Shown piece after piece: positions 44,475 to 53,563 of a stretch of 64,000 bases of DNA. Positions within the stretch are counted from its first letter, which is position 1; every line of letters starts with the position of its first letter. Origin of the DNA: an uncultured Clostridia bacterium (lineage in GTDB: Bacteria > Bacillota > Clostridia > Christensenellales > UBA3700). The stretch lies in contig CAOKSY010000001.1 of assembly GCA_948471525.1 (NCBI GenBank), forward strand, positions 62,001-126,000. Reading direction: 5' to 3'. Both the position numbers and the translations under genes were made by a program. The notes beneath the pieces are model-generated. The model ran no database searches. It worked only from the letters and a program-made list of their open reading frames with translations, and had not been told where the DNA came from.

Positions 44475-45238
44475 ATGTTGTTCTCCCTTTTGTCCGGAGC
44501 AGACGAAACTTGCCTGCGCTGAGAATTAAGCTTCTTGACTTTTTTTCTGTACAGTCCGTATACGACCGCTAGCGTCACAGCCGCCGCAAGGACTATATAC
44601 GCGGCGATATGAGGCTGTATGAGACCTTTTGACGAAGCTCCCAATCCGACGGCGAGAAAGATTATCCACTGTATGATTCCTATCGCGATAAACAATGCCG
44701 ACGACAGAATCAAAAACAGACCGTCTTTTTTATTGCGCCTCATTACCGCCACCGCGACGGTAAAACCGATCAGGCTGATCAACAAAATCACCGTGCCGGC
44801 AAGCGCGACCGTATAAGCCTGTCCCAGCATCTCTATTTCGTCCGGCGTGACCTGCGACTGAAAAGCCGCGTATATCAGATCGACGTTTATATCGCTGTCC
44901 GTGTGTTCGGCAAGATATCTGAGCGCGTTTTCGTATTCGCCTGCAGGCGCAGTAAGAAAGTCTATAAAACTCATATTTACAGTCACGCTCATCTGCGTAT
45001 CCTCTTCGAGTTCTACCTGCGAACCCAGAATATCGCTCAGCGATCCCGAGAAGTTCATATTGACCGCAGGCATGACCAAAAATGCAAGCAAGCACAGTCC
45101 TACGACAATGCCCATAGTGACGTTTAGCCTGATATCCAGTCCTTTCTTCTTTATATCCAGTGATTCGTTGAATCTGATATCCGCCTTCTGACTCTCAGTC
45201 AGGAGATTGGGATTTTTCTTTTTTGACCTTTTCGCCAT
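44471..45238 (-). CDS. Integral membrane protein of unknown function
   Basis: A 255-residue protein with a Lys-rich N terminus and four membrane helices (about residues 43-60, 140-163, 172-195 and 207-228). The first and second helices are separated by an external acidic loop of about 80 residues. No family was recognised. Co-transcribed with the zinc-ribbon gene, with which it overlaps by four bases, so they may act together. Confidence 0.8.
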   Translation of the reverse strand: MAKRSKKKNPNLLTESQKADIRFNESLDIKKKGLDIRLNVTMGIVVGLCLLAFLVMPAVNMNFSGSLSDILGSQVELEEDTQMSVTVNMSFIDFLTAPAGEYENALRYLAEHTDSDINVDLIYAAFQSQVTPDEIEMLGQAYTVALAGTVILLISLIGFTVAVAVMRRNKKDGLFLILSSALFIAIGIIQWIIFLAVGLGASSKGLIQPHIAAYIVLAAAVTLAVVYGLYRKKVKKLNSQRRQVSSAPDKRENNI

Positions 45239-45393
45239 ACCTTCCTCGCGAAATTTTATCTAATACAATATTACACCATTTCGGCGATTATCGCAAGATA
45301 TGAATAAAACTTTGCAAAAAATATACAATATACTTGACTTTGCAAGTCGTACATAGCCGATGATATGTCGGCTAAATAAAGAAGGAGAGGATT

Positions 45394-45648
45394 ATGATTA
45401 CTATTATAGCACTTATTTTGGTGACAATCGGCGCTCTTAACTGGATGGCGGTGGGAATATTCGATTTCAACGTTATCAACTGGATATTTACTCCCAGCGC
45501 ATATGTAGGCGCAAGAGTGATCTACGCGCTCGTGGGTATCGCGGGCGTATGGCTGATAGCTTATCTTATCTATAACAAATTCAGCCCCAAGCGTATTCAT
45601 GCGGTCGAAGATATGTCTTCCAACGCGCATCACCACGACGAAGTTTAA
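45394..45648 (+). CDS. DUF378-type membrane protein
   Basis: An 84-residue protein of the DUF378 family: two membrane helices, with the typical IGALNWMAVGIFDFNVI and ARVIYALVGIAGVW. A His-rich tail (SNAHHHDEV) ends it. Function unknown. A hairpin, TAGCCGA/TCGGCTA (45356-45376), lies just before the aaggagagg site. Confidence 0.87.
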   Translation: MITIIALILVTIGALNWMAVGIFDFNVINWIFTPSAYVGARVIYALVGIAGVWLIAYLIYNKFSPKRIHAVEDMSSNAHHHDEV

Positions 45649-45703
45649 TTCGCGCGTGTGCAACAAGACGCAAGTATTTTAAATTATTGCGTTTGACGCA
45701 AAA

Positions 45704-45736
45704 AAAATTCCGTCGAATTTATTCGGCGGAATTTTT
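45704..45736 (+). terminator. Terminator after the DUF378 gene
   Basis: AAATTCCGTCGAA and TTCGGCGGAATTT pair (one G-T pair) with a T run after it. Confidence 0.8.
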
Positions 45737-45752
45737 CGGAGGTGTAACAACT

Positions 45753-45869
45753 ATGAATTCCTTATCAAGGGATAATTATCACAAAAAGTCTTATAACGAT
45801 CTTTTGTATATTATACCATCAATATTTGAAGATTTCAATACATATTCAAAAATTTATTATTTTCGTTAA
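45753..45869 (+). CDS. Possible 38-residue small protein
   Basis: An ATG eight bases after a good ggaggtg site opens a 38-codon frame with many Tyr, Asn and Ser. The frame touches the end of ispE on the other strand and no promoter was seen after the terminator just upstream. It may be a chance frame. Confidence 0.25.
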   Translation: MNSLSRDNYHKKSYNDLLYIIPSIFEDFNTYSKIYYFR

Positions 45870-46663
45870 TATTCGTCTAATATCTCTATTCCCTTCTCCG
45901 ACGTACGGGCGACAGTCTTGAATAGATATCCGTCCAACGCGTCGATACATTCGCGCGCGCCGTCCTCCGAGTCGAATACTCCGACGTATGCGCTTCCGCT
46001 GCCCGTCATAAAAACTCTGTCCGTAAATTTTAGCAGGTCTTCTCTCGCCGCTGATATCCCGTGAGCGAGCGAACAGGCGGCTTTTTCCAAATCGTTATGA
46101 TAATCGCCGCTCTTCTCTCCTCCGCCCATAATATCATATCGAGCATATATATCTTTTGTCGAAGCACCGATTGCCTTCTGACATATCGCCAAGATCATAG
46201 GCGGTATTTTCCGAGCGCTCGCGAAGTCGCCAATCCCTGTCACCCTTGCTCCGCCTCCGTACATCATATACGCCACGTCCGTCCCTACCTTTAAAGCGAG
46301 AGGAGCTAATTCCTCAAGCGAAATGCCGTACAGTCTGTGCGCGCAAAAAAATATTCCGCTTGCATCGGCGGAAGAACCGCCCATACCTGCGGAAAAAGGT
46401 ATTCCCTTGCTTATCTCGGCGCGCATAGCTATCCCGTACTTTTTATTCAAAAGCGTCAACGCTTTTACCGCCGTATTGTCAGACGCGGCTTTGACGCCGT
46501 CCATGGTAACGGCGCACTCGCCGCTCTTACTCGCAAAAATTATATCGCACACGTCGACCGACGTCATAAGCATATCGAGCGTATGATATCCGTCCTCTCT
46601 TTTGCCGACAACGTCCAGCGACAGGTTTATTTTTGCATTGACTTTTATTTTCACAGCTTCCAT
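45866..46663 (-). CDS. ispE: 4-diphosphocytidyl-2-C-methyl-D-erythritol kinase
   Basis: A 265-residue GHMP kinase of the MEP isoprenoid pathway. KVNAKINLSLDVVGKREDGYH is the typical start, the ATP-binding loop is IPFSAGMGGSSADAS, and MTGSGSAYVGVF is the third GHMP motif. Its start is three bases before the aldo/keto reductase stop region, so both are probably one operon. Confidence 0.95.
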   Translation of the reverse strand: MEAVKIKVNAKINLSLDVVGKREDGYHTLDMLMTSVDVCDIIFASKSGECAVTMDGVKAASDNTAVKALTLLNKKYGIAMRAEISKGIPFSAGMGGSSADASGIFFCAHRLYGISLEELAPLALKVGTDVAYMMYGGGARVTGIGDFASARKIPPMILAICQKAIGASTKDIYARYDIMGGGEKSGDYHNDLEKAACSLAHGISAAREDLLKFTDRVFMTGSGSAYVGVFDSEDGARECIDALDGYLFKTVARTSEKGIEILDEY

Positions 46664-46666
46664 AAA

Positions 46667-47557
46667 TTAAGGCAACTTCCTTCCGCACGCATGATACAGC
46701 ATATACCATTCGGCGCGCGTGAGCGCTATATCCTTTGCCGCCGCTATCTGCGCGACGCGCTCCGCTTTGGTCGTGCCGTTGATTACGGTAAATCCCGCGG
46801 GATGTCTTAACAACCACGCCGCCGCTATGGCGTTGGGCTGGACCTCGTATTTAAACGCGAGTTCTTTGAGCAATTTATTGAGTTTGTAATATCTCACGTT
46901 GTCGCCGATAAAAGACTTCTTCGCGCCTTTGTACGGAGAATAGCACTGTATATTCACACCGTTGAGCCTGCAGTAGTCGAGCGTGCCGCCGTCTCTGTCT
47001 ATGCCCGAATCGTTGAACCTGTTATAATTCATACCGTACTCTATCATAGGACAGTGCGCTATGCTGAGCCTTATCTGATTGCATTCTATCTTGTGCTTGG
47101 ACAACGAGTTAAGCAACTCTATTTGCGACGCGGAAAAATTACTCACTCCGAAGCTGTCTACCGATCCTTCGGCATAAAGCGTATCGAAAGCCTTTGCGAC
47201 TTCTTCCGGATTCATAAGCGCGTCTGGACGGTGGATAAGCAACCTATCTATCTTTTCCACGCGCAGTCTGTTGAGACTCTTATGCACGCTGTCGACGATA
47301 TAGTTGATACTGTTGTCGTATCTATGGCAGGAAAGATCTTTTACTATACCGCATTTTGTCTGAATAACTAGTTTATCTCTAAGAGAAGGATCTTCCTTCA
47401 AAGCTTTGCCGAAAGCGATCTCGCATTCTCCTCCGCCGTAGATATCCGCATGGTCGAACACGTCAATTCCTTGCTCGAGATTGGCATCTATCAAACCTCT
47501 TATCTGCGCGTCAGTCAGATCTTTGATGCGCATACATCCCTGAATAAACTTACCCAT
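46667..47557 (-). CDS. Aldo/keto reductase
   Basis: A 296-residue TIM-barrel reductase of the YdhF type. Catalytic Asp and Tyr are in VFDHADIYGGGECE, the Lys in IQTKCGIV, and the His in DRLLIHRPDALM; NFSASQIELL and the late VINGTTKAERV fit NADPH binding. The substrate cannot be told. It precedes ispE in the same direction. Confidence 0.92.
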   Translation of the reverse strand: MGKFIQGCMRIKDLTDAQIRGLIDANLEQGIDVFDHADIYGGGECEIAFGKALKEDPSLRDKLVIQTKCGIVKDLSCHRYDNSINYIVDSVHKSLNRLRVEKIDRLLIHRPDALMNPEEVAKAFDTLYAEGSVDSFGVSNFSASQIELLNSLSKHKIECNQIRLSIAHCPMIEYGMNYNRFNDSGIDRDGGTLDYCRLNGVNIQCYSPYKGAKKSFIGDNVRYYKLNKLLKELAFKYEVQPNAIAAAWLLRHPAGFTVINGTTKAERVAQIAAAKDIALTRAEWYMLYHACGRKLP

Positions 47558-47710
47558 ATAACACCTCTTTGACTTAATTGTATCACAACGGGATATTCAT
47601 ATCAATAGGCATAGAGTAAAAGTTGCGGCGCCATTGCAAATTTTTTGTAAAATGACAAGACGGGCGGCCGCGATCCGCGCGCCGTCCGTCATATATTGAG
47701 GATATTGCAA

Positions 47711-49213
47711 TCAACCTATCTCTCTGTAGATCACGATCCTCTCGTCGCCGTTCATCAGCGCGCCCAGATCGGGATTCTGTTCCTTTATTCCGTCGATAGA
47801 CATTCCGAGAGTCTTTGCGACCTGCCATATACTCTCGCCCTTGCTTGGCAAATATACGCTTACGGCATTGGAATTGCACTGTATTTCGTCGCCCTCTTCC
47901 ACTCCTTTGATCACGGTATTGCATACCTTTTCGGCAATGCATACGGAGATGATCATATCGGCAGTGATCTCCACTTCTCTGTCTCTCTTGACCTTATATG
48001 TACAGTCAGCGGCAATGGATCTGCCGTCGAGCACGCTTGCTTCGCTTACCTCTTCGCAATCGAATTGGAGCGAATAAGGAAGTTCTATCTGCATGCACTT
48101 GCACGCTCCGTCTTCGTTTTCATATACGACGGAAGTGTTGAGCATTCCCTCGGCGAGCACAGCTCCGTCCATAGCTACGAGATTGGAAAGATTGTTCTGC
48201 GTAACTATGCATCCGAGTATGCTCTTGATGCTTTCGTCCGCATTTTCTACGCCGACGCTGCCGCTTATGCGTTCTTCAAATCTGCGCATTCCGTCGCGGC
48301 GGTCAAAACATATCTCTGCCGAACTCACGTCGAGCGCGTTGGTAGGGCTGTAGATGTCCACTATTGCGCTGACGGTCTCGGACTGCATTACGAATCCCTG
48401 CAATGCAACGCATACCGTTATCTTAAATACGTTGTCGCTGTCCGATCCCTCTATCACAAGTCTGCTGTCCTTGACTTTTGCGCTTATGCAAGCGGACAGA
48501 TCGTCGCCTCTTACCGCAAGTTCCTGCGCAAAGGGAATGCTCAAATTCTTGGTCGAAACCACTCCCTCTCCGGTATATACGAGACATACTTCTATCTGAC
48601 CGGTGACCGATATCTTGCCGTCGGAATTATCCACGCCGCCTACGATAGCTTTTGAGTCGAAATAAAGTATATCGTCCGCTCTTACGCCGCAAGCGTATTC
48701 GTCGGAAATCTCAAATTCTTCGTCCACCGCGCATATATATTTCTGATACTGCTGATCCTCTCTCAAAGCGAGAGCATTGTCGCTGTCTTCGAGAATTTCC
48801 AAGGTGTTAATCTCCACTACCGAAGGAGCAAGTTCTACAACCGTCTGAACCTTTATCTCGTTGCCCGAAACTCCCGACTGCATATCGACTACGAAAGCCC
48901 TCACTATGCATGGCATATCGGCTATTACGCTGTCGTTGTTGATATCTTCGGAAAAGTCGGAAATATAATCGAAATTGCCGAGTTTACCCTCTGCGTCGAG
49001 ATAAACGAGTTTGATGGAAACTCTGCCGCTTGTCTTGATCTGCTTGGACAAAACCTGCGTCCTTGTGATCTGAACGTCGCCCGACAGCGCGCACACTTTG
49101 CTCACGCCGCCCTTTGAAGACGTGTCGAAGTTGCATTGCATAACTATCTGCTTACCGTCCAGAGTTCTTTCATAATCAGAGCTTACGCTCTTAAAAACCG
49201 TATTGATTGCCAT
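47711..49213 (-). CDS. SPOCS (DUF3794) and LysM-domain sporulation protein
   Basis: A 500-residue protein with no signal peptide. Repeated strand-rich SPOCS/DUF3794 units fill residues 30-430 (for example LSKQIKTSGRVSIKLVYLD and DGKISVTGQIEVCLVY). A LysM domain at about residues 450-497 (VYLPSKGESIWQVAKTLGM) binds peptidoglycan. Such proteins assemble in the spore coat or cortex of Clostridia. A ggaggat site precedes the start. Not in an obvious operon with other sporulation genes. Confidence 0.87.
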   Translation of the reverse strand: MAINTVFKSVSSDYERTLDGKQIVMQCNFDTSSKGGVSKVCALSGDVQITRTQVLSKQIKTSGRVSIKLVYLDAEGKLGNFDYISDFSEDINNDSVIADMPCIVRAFVVDMQSGVSGNEIKVQTVVELAPSVVEINTLEILEDSDNALALREDQQYQKYICAVDEEFEISDEYACGVRADDILYFDSKAIVGGVDNSDGKISVTGQIEVCLVYTGEGVVSTKNLSIPFAQELAVRGDDLSACISAKVKDSRLVIEGSDSDNVFKITVCVALQGFVMQSETVSAIVDIYSPTNALDVSSAEICFDRRDGMRRFEERISGSVGVENADESIKSILGCIVTQNNLSNLVAMDGAVLAEGMLNTSVVYENEDGACKCMQIELPYSLQFDCEEVSEASVLDGRSIAADCTYKVKRDREVEITADMIISVCIAEKVCNTVIKGVEEGDEIQCNSNAVSVYLPSKGESIWQVAKTLGMSIDGIKEQNPDLGALMNGDERIVIYREIG

Positions 49214-49282
49214 ATATCCTCCACAAATATGTTTTTACACAATAATTATATTGCGGAAAGATAAGCGTTATGACATCAAAAT

Positions 49283-49522
49283 TTATTTTTTGTTTATCCT
49301 GACGTTGCGCGTGAGAATATCGTTGTACGAATACGACTGCAATTCGTCCTCTCCTTCGACCATACAGCGCACTGTAAAAATAGCGGGATATGCGTCCTGA
49401 ACGTAGCCGTCGAACTTGACGAATTTGTTGCGACCGCGGTTTATCTCGAAAGTCATAGGCTTGCCCACTATCATACCCACGCGGCGTTTTACTTCATCGA
49501 TCTTTAAAATTATTTCTCTCAT
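49283..49522 (-). CDS. veg: Veg family protein
   Basis: A 79-residue Veg homologue (start at 49522; nine more codons upstream are in frame). VGKPMTFEINRGRNKFVKFDG, YPAIFTVRC and QSYSYNDILTRNV follow the family. In Bacillus subtilis Veg promotes biofilm formation, and the gene is strongly expressed. No clear ribosome site is seen, so the start is uncertain. Confidence 0.87.
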   Translation of the reverse strand: MREIILKIDEVKRRVGMIVGKPMTFEINRGRNKFVKFDGYVQDAYPAIFTVRCMVEGEDELQSYSYNDILTRNVRINKK

Positions 49523-49605
49523 ACGTTGATTATGCCCAAAAACGGACAAAAATTACCGCTCCGCAGATAATTAATGTCGATAATATACACAATGCTTTAT
49601 GTATA

Positions 49606-49634
49606 TTGACAAATCAATAAAGACAAACTATACT
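49606..49634 (+). promoter_or_regulatory. Promoter of the response regulator gene
   Basis: TTGACA (49606-49611), 17 bases, TATACT (49629-49634), 31 bases before the start. Confidence 0.75.
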
Positions 49635-49665
49635 GAGAATTACACAAAACATTCAAGAGGCGACG

Positions 49666-50328
49666 ATGCGTAAAAAGAAAATAATGATAGTCGACGACGA
49701 CGTATATATAGGAGATATGTTACAGGAACTGCTATACAAAAACAATTATGACGTATCAAGAGCGTATTCAGGCAGCGAAGCATTGTACGCTCTCAAAGAC
49801 GACCGCCCCGATCTCGTCCTGTTGGATCTCATGCTTCCGGGACTCAGCGGCGAAGAACTTTTGTCGCGTATAAGCGACATACCGGTCATAGTGGTAAGCG
49901 CGAAAGTCGATATAGACGGCAAAGTCGATCTGCTTACGGCAGGCGCGGTGGATTACGTGACCAAACCTTTCGACACAAAAGAACTTCTCGCAAGAATCGG
50001 AGTACATTTGCGCAATACGCCCTGCGGCGGCGATAAGATAGTATTCGACGAGATTGTGATCGACTGCTCCGCATATACGGTCAGCGTAAGCGACGTTCCG
50101 ATCAAACTCACTAGAACGGAATACGCTATACTGCGCACGCTTGCGGAAGACGCGGGAAAGGTATTCTCCAAAAACGCAATAATGGCGGAAATAGAAACTT
50201 TGACGCCCGACTGTGAAGAAAGTTCCCTTCGCACGCATATCGGTAATCTGCGTAATAAGCTCAAATCCGTAAACGGCAAAGATTATATAGAAGCCGTATG
50301 GGGAATCGGCTATAAATTAAAATCTTGA
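49666..50328 (+). CDS. OmpR-family response regulator
   Basis: A 220-residue two-domain regulator. Receiver domain: acidic pocket IVDDD, phosphorylated Asp54 in LLDLMLP, switch Thr/Ser in VVSAK and Lys in YVTKPF. The C-terminal winged helix includes LTRTEYAILRTLAED and RTHIGNLRNKL. It works with the histidine kinase encoded at the end of the same locus, probably to switch on the ABC exporter in between. Confidence 0.93.
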   Translation: MRKKKIMIVDDDVYIGDMLQELLYKNNYDVSRAYSGSEALYALKDDRPDLVLLDLMLPGLSGEELLSRISDIPVIVVSAKVDIDGKVDLLTAGAVDYVTKPFDTKELLARIGVHLRNTPCGGDKIVFDEIVIDCSAYTVSVSDVPIKLTRTEYAILRTLAEDAGKVFSKNAIMAEIETLTPDCEESSLRTHIGNLRNKLKSVNGKDYIEAVWGIGYKLKS

Positions 50329-50329
50329 C

Positions 50330-50378
50330 AAAATCTTGACTTTCTTTTGTCAGATCCTTGATATGAATGGGCTAGACT
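50330..50378 (+). promoter_or_regulatory. Candidate regulator-binding region before the ABC exporter
   Basis: Two TTGAC direct repeats (50331 and 50340 region) and an inverted repeat TGACAAAA/TTTTGTCA lie between the regulator gene and the exporter, over a possible -35 element. Such repeats are typical response-regulator sites. A clear promoter spacing could not be fixed. Confidence 0.4.
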
Positions 50379-50406
50379 GAAACCATCAAATCAAAGGAGC
50401 TATCAT

Positions 50407-51321
50407 ATGGAATATTGTTTTACAGCGGACAATTTGTCCAAACGATACCGCAATAATACCGTACTAGACGGTTTGACGATGCGCGTGCCCAAAGGCTCGA
50501 TATACGGCTTTGTAGGCAAAAACGGCGCGGGCAAAACCACGTTGATACGAATATTATGCGGACTTCAAGAACCGACAAAAGGCTCGTATTCTCTTTTCGG
50601 AATACCCTACGACGACAGACAGATACGAAACGCGAGAAAACGCACGTGCGGAATAATCGAAACTCCGTCTATATACGGATATATGACTGCCGCGCAAAAT
50701 TTGAAACAGCAATTTATGCTTTTGGGAAAACCGTCCTTCGACGGTATCGACGAACTTTTGGAGATCGTTGGACTTAACGACACATGCAAAAAACTTGCCA
50801 AAAACTTTTCTCTCGGAATGAAACAGCGACTGGGTATAGCGATTGCTTTGGCGGGCGATCCCGATATGGTCATACTCGACGAACCCGTCAACGGTCTTGA
50901 TCCGCAGGGAATAGTGGAGATAAGAGAGTTGATACTCAAGCTGAACAAAGAACGTAACATAACGTTTATCATATCCAGTCATATTCTCGACGAATTATCC
51001 AAACTCGCCACTCATTACGGCTTTATCGACAAAGGCAGGATACTCAAAGAAATATCCGCCGGCGAACTTGAGAAAGCGTGTAAAAAACGTATTTCATTCA
51101 CTGTAGACAAAGCGGAATGTCTTTGCCCCGCTCTCGATTCTACGGGATTGGAATACAAACTCACGTCGAATACCGAAGGCGAACTTTACGGCGAAATAGG
51201 GATAGGACTGTTCAGCGATATTCTCAAAAGCCGCGGAATCAATCTGCTGAAAATAACGGAAAAAGACGAGTCTTTGGAATCGTATTATATCAATCTTGTT
51301 GGAGGAGCAAACAATGATTAG
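50407..51321 (+). CDS. ABC transporter ATPase, bacitracin/lantibiotic-exporter type
   Basis: A 304-residue ATPase. Walker A GKNGAGKTT, Q-loop GIIETPSIYGYM, signature FSLGMKQRLGIAIAL, Walker B MVILDEPVNGLD and switch His in ISSHILDEL. A C-terminal extension of about 80 residues after residue 220 is usual in BcrA-like proteins. It powers the permease encoded by the overlapping next gene; the pair may remove peptide antibiotics. Confidence 0.93.
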   Translation: MEYCFTADNLSKRYRNNTVLDGLTMRVPKGSIYGFVGKNGAGKTTLIRILCGLQEPTKGSYSLFGIPYDDRQIRNARKRTCGIIETPSIYGYMTAAQNLKQQFMLLGKPSFDGIDELLEIVGLNDTCKKLAKNFSLGMKQRLGIAIALAGDPDMVILDEPVNGLDPQGIVEIRELILKLNKERNITFIISSHILDELSKLATHYGFIDKGRILKEISAGELEKACKKRISFTVDKAECLCPALDSTGLEYKLTSNTEGELYGEIGIGLFSDILKSRGINLLKITEKDESLESYYINLVGGANND

Positions 51322-52156
51322 ATTATTGAGAAGCAACCTTTCGAGGATGATAATGTCCAAGTCTTTTTTGATATATCTCGGGATGTACGCCCTGTACTCT
51401 ATCGCTCTACCTATATTTATCTATTTTAATAATCCTCTAATGCTCAAAGAGGCGGGAGCGGAATCGGTGTTGGCGATGAACTACGGTTTGGCGAGCTTCC
51501 CTCTGCAAGGATTGGCGATTGCAAGACTTACCAGCGTAATTATCGGGGCGGATTTTCAAAACGGAACGATAAGAAATAAAATAATTATCGGACATTCACG
51601 CACGCAGATATATACTGCAAATCTGCTGACGTCGATAATCATATCGTTGTCGTTGAACGCGGCGTTCCTTCTATTCTTCTTCGCGATCTCCATGCCTATG
51701 TTCGGCGGATTCGCAATACCTGCGAAAACAGTCGTATGGATGCTGATCGACGGAACTTTGATTTGGTGCGCGTATTCCGCAATAAGCACGCTGATCACTA
51801 TGGTAAGTAAAAACACGACCGTTGCTATCATAATCTCCTTTGCATTGATTATGATGGGAATGATGTTGGTAGCATATATGAACGGACTTCTGTCGCAGAC
51901 GCCTATGATAAGAACGATAATAATAACCGAAGCCGGCGAAAGGATAGAAAAATGGATTGAAAATCCGCGCATGCCCAGCGAAACCACAAGATCGTTTTGC
52001 CGATTTATGCTAGACTTCCTTCCGGGCGGACAGAGCAACAGACTTGTCAGCACTAAAGATTTCCACACTTGGCAGATGGCGCTCTACTCGTTGGGAATAA
52101 TCGGCGCGACGAGCGGAGCGGGAATATTGGCGTTCAATAAGACCAATATAAAATAA
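51314..52156 (+). CDS. ABC exporter permease, ABC-2 type
   Basis: A 280-residue membrane protein with about six helices of the ABC-2/BcrB type. Its start overlaps the stop of the ATPase gene (atgattag), and an earlier in-frame ATG at 51296 is rejected. Partner of the ATPase in an exporter likely to act on peptide antibiotics or to move a lipid target. Confidence 0.88.
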   Translation: MIRLLRSNLSRMIMSKSFLIYLGMYALYSIALPIFIYFNNPLMLKEAGAESVLAMNYGLASFPLQGLAIARLTSVIIGADFQNGTIRNKIIIGHSRTQIYTANLLTSIIISLSLNAAFLLFFFAISMPMFGGFAIPAKTVVWMLIDGTLIWCAYSAISTLITMVSKNTTVAIIISFALIMMGMMLVAYMNGLLSQTPMIRTIIITEAGERIEKWIENPRMPSETTRSFCRFMLDFLPGGQSNRLVSTKDFHTWQMALYSLGIIGATSGAGILAFNKTNIK

Positions 52157-52207
52157 AAAAGCCTTTCTAGTCGATGCGCTCAGCGTATTGACAATATATA
52201 CCCCTCG

Positions 52208-52233
52208 TGCGAGATCCTGAAAAGGGTCTCGCA
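52208..52233 (+). other. Stem-loop before the kinase gene
   Basis: TGCGAGA(T)CC and GG(G)TCTCGCA pair around TGAAAA, just upstream of the kinase ribosome site; an attenuator or mRNA-stability element. Confidence 0.45.
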
Positions 52234-52261
52234 TAGACGCGTTTTAAAAAAGGAGAAATAT

Positions 52262-53146
52262 ATGACTACGGGATTGACGGTAATATGCGCGCTTTTGGCG
52301 CTGAGCGCGACGGCGTTGGCGATAAAACTCGCAATCGTAAAAAAGGGAAACCGTGAGATAAGCGATCAGTTGCCGTCTTTGGTAAAAGGCGATACAAACG
52401 CTTTGTTGACGGTATCTTGCCGAGACAGAAATACGCTCTTGCTCGCAAACATTCTCAACGAACAAATAAAAGAATTGCGGAAAAAAGAACTGACCTACAC
52501 CGGCGGAGATCTGGAACTCAAACGCGCGATAACGAACGTCGCGCACGATATCCGTACTCCTTTGACGGCTATATGCGGCTATCTCGATATGGCTAAGGGC
52601 GAAACAAATATAGAAAAACTGCGCGATTATCTCGACATAATTACCCATCGCGCCGCGGCTCTAAAAACTCTTGCGGCGGAACTCTTTGAATACTCGCTCT
52701 CCGCAGACGCGTCCAAACCAGACGAGCCAGAAACCGTCGACGTATCGGCTCTTCTTGCCGAAACGCTTATTTCATTTTACGGCGGATTTAATGGAAAAAA
52801 CATAACGCCGCAAATTGATATCTGCGAAGAGAAAGTAAAGCGCATAGTAGATAAAAAAGCGCTTGTCAGAATTATATCCAATATAGTCGACAACGCTATA
52901 AAATACAGCGACGGCGATTTCCGCGCAACGCTGGAGAACGACGGAACAATGACTTTCTCCAACAAAGCCGGCAACATAAACAAGGTCATTGCAGAAAAAC
53001 TATTTGACAGATTTTATACCGTCGACGACAACAAATATTCTACCGGTCTGGGACTGTCTATAGCCAAAACTTTGACAAAAAGAATAGACGGAGATATAAG
53101 CGCCTCTTTCCAAGACGGCACGCTTACTGTAACGCTTAAAATTTGA
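52262..53146 (+). CDS. Histidine kinase with minimal sensor
   Basis: A 294-residue kinase. One membrane helix (residues 4-24) and no real extracellular domain. H-box NVAHDIRTPLTAI (His95), N-box ISNIVDNAIKYS, and the G-box GLGLSIAK. Kinases with such short sensors next to an ABC exporter often sense the exporter's state rather than a ligand. An aaggag site precedes the start. Partner of the response regulator at 49666. Confidence 0.92.
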   Translation: MTTGLTVICALLALSATALAIKLAIVKKGNREISDQLPSLVKGDTNALLTVSCRDRNTLLLANILNEQIKELRKKELTYTGGDLELKRAITNVAHDIRTPLTAICGYLDMAKGETNIEKLRDYLDIITHRAAALKTLAAELFEYSLSADASKPDEPETVDVSALLAETLISFYGGFNGKNITPQIDICEEKVKRIVDKKALVRIISNIVDNAIKYSDGDFRATLENDGTMTFSNKAGNINKVIAEKLFDRFYTVDDNKYSTGLGLSIAKTLTKRIDGDISASFQDGTLTVTLKI

Positions 53147-53543
53147 CAGCGCTCAGCGCCTGTAAAATATCTCTGTCCGCGGGAGCCCATTCGACGGAAA
53201 ACAACTCTTCGGGCAAAAGCCACTTGCTGTCGACGTGCTCGTTGAGGACAAAAGATTGCGACAGAGGCTTGCATATAAAAGTCATAAGATCGACTATAAC
53301 GTCCTTGTATTCGTATACCGATCTCATAAACGGATCGACTATTTCGATGCTGTAATCCATCTCCTCGAGCGCTTCTCTTTTCAGCGCGGCCTCCGGACTT
53401 TCGCCCTCTTCTATCTTTCCGCCTACGAATTCGTATTTATACGCGACCTCGGCGTTTTTGCTCGCGCCGCGTTTGACCGCGAGTATCCTGCCGTTTTGCA
53501 CGACGATCGCGCCTACTACGTATAAAGTCTTTTTGATATTCAC
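53136..53543 (-). CDS. NUDIX hydrolase, MutT-like
   Basis: A 135-residue NUDIX protein; the GTG at 53543 is chosen because gggaga lies before it and the domain begins there (MNIKKTLYVVGAIV). The NUDIX box reads GKIEEGESPEAALKREALEEM and is complete. A pyrophosphohydrolase, perhaps for oxidised nucleotides. Its stop overlaps the end of the kinase gene by a few bases. It follows metH closely and may be on the same transcript. Confidence 0.9.
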   Translation of the reverse strand: MNIKKTLYVVGAIVVQNGRILAVKRGASKNAEVAYKYEFVGGKIEEGESPEAALKREALEEMDYSIEIVDPFMRSVYEYKDVIVDLMTFICKPLSQSFVLNEHVDSKWLLPEELFSVEWAPADRDILQALSAVKF

Positions 53544-53563
53544 GATCTCTCCCGCCTTGATGA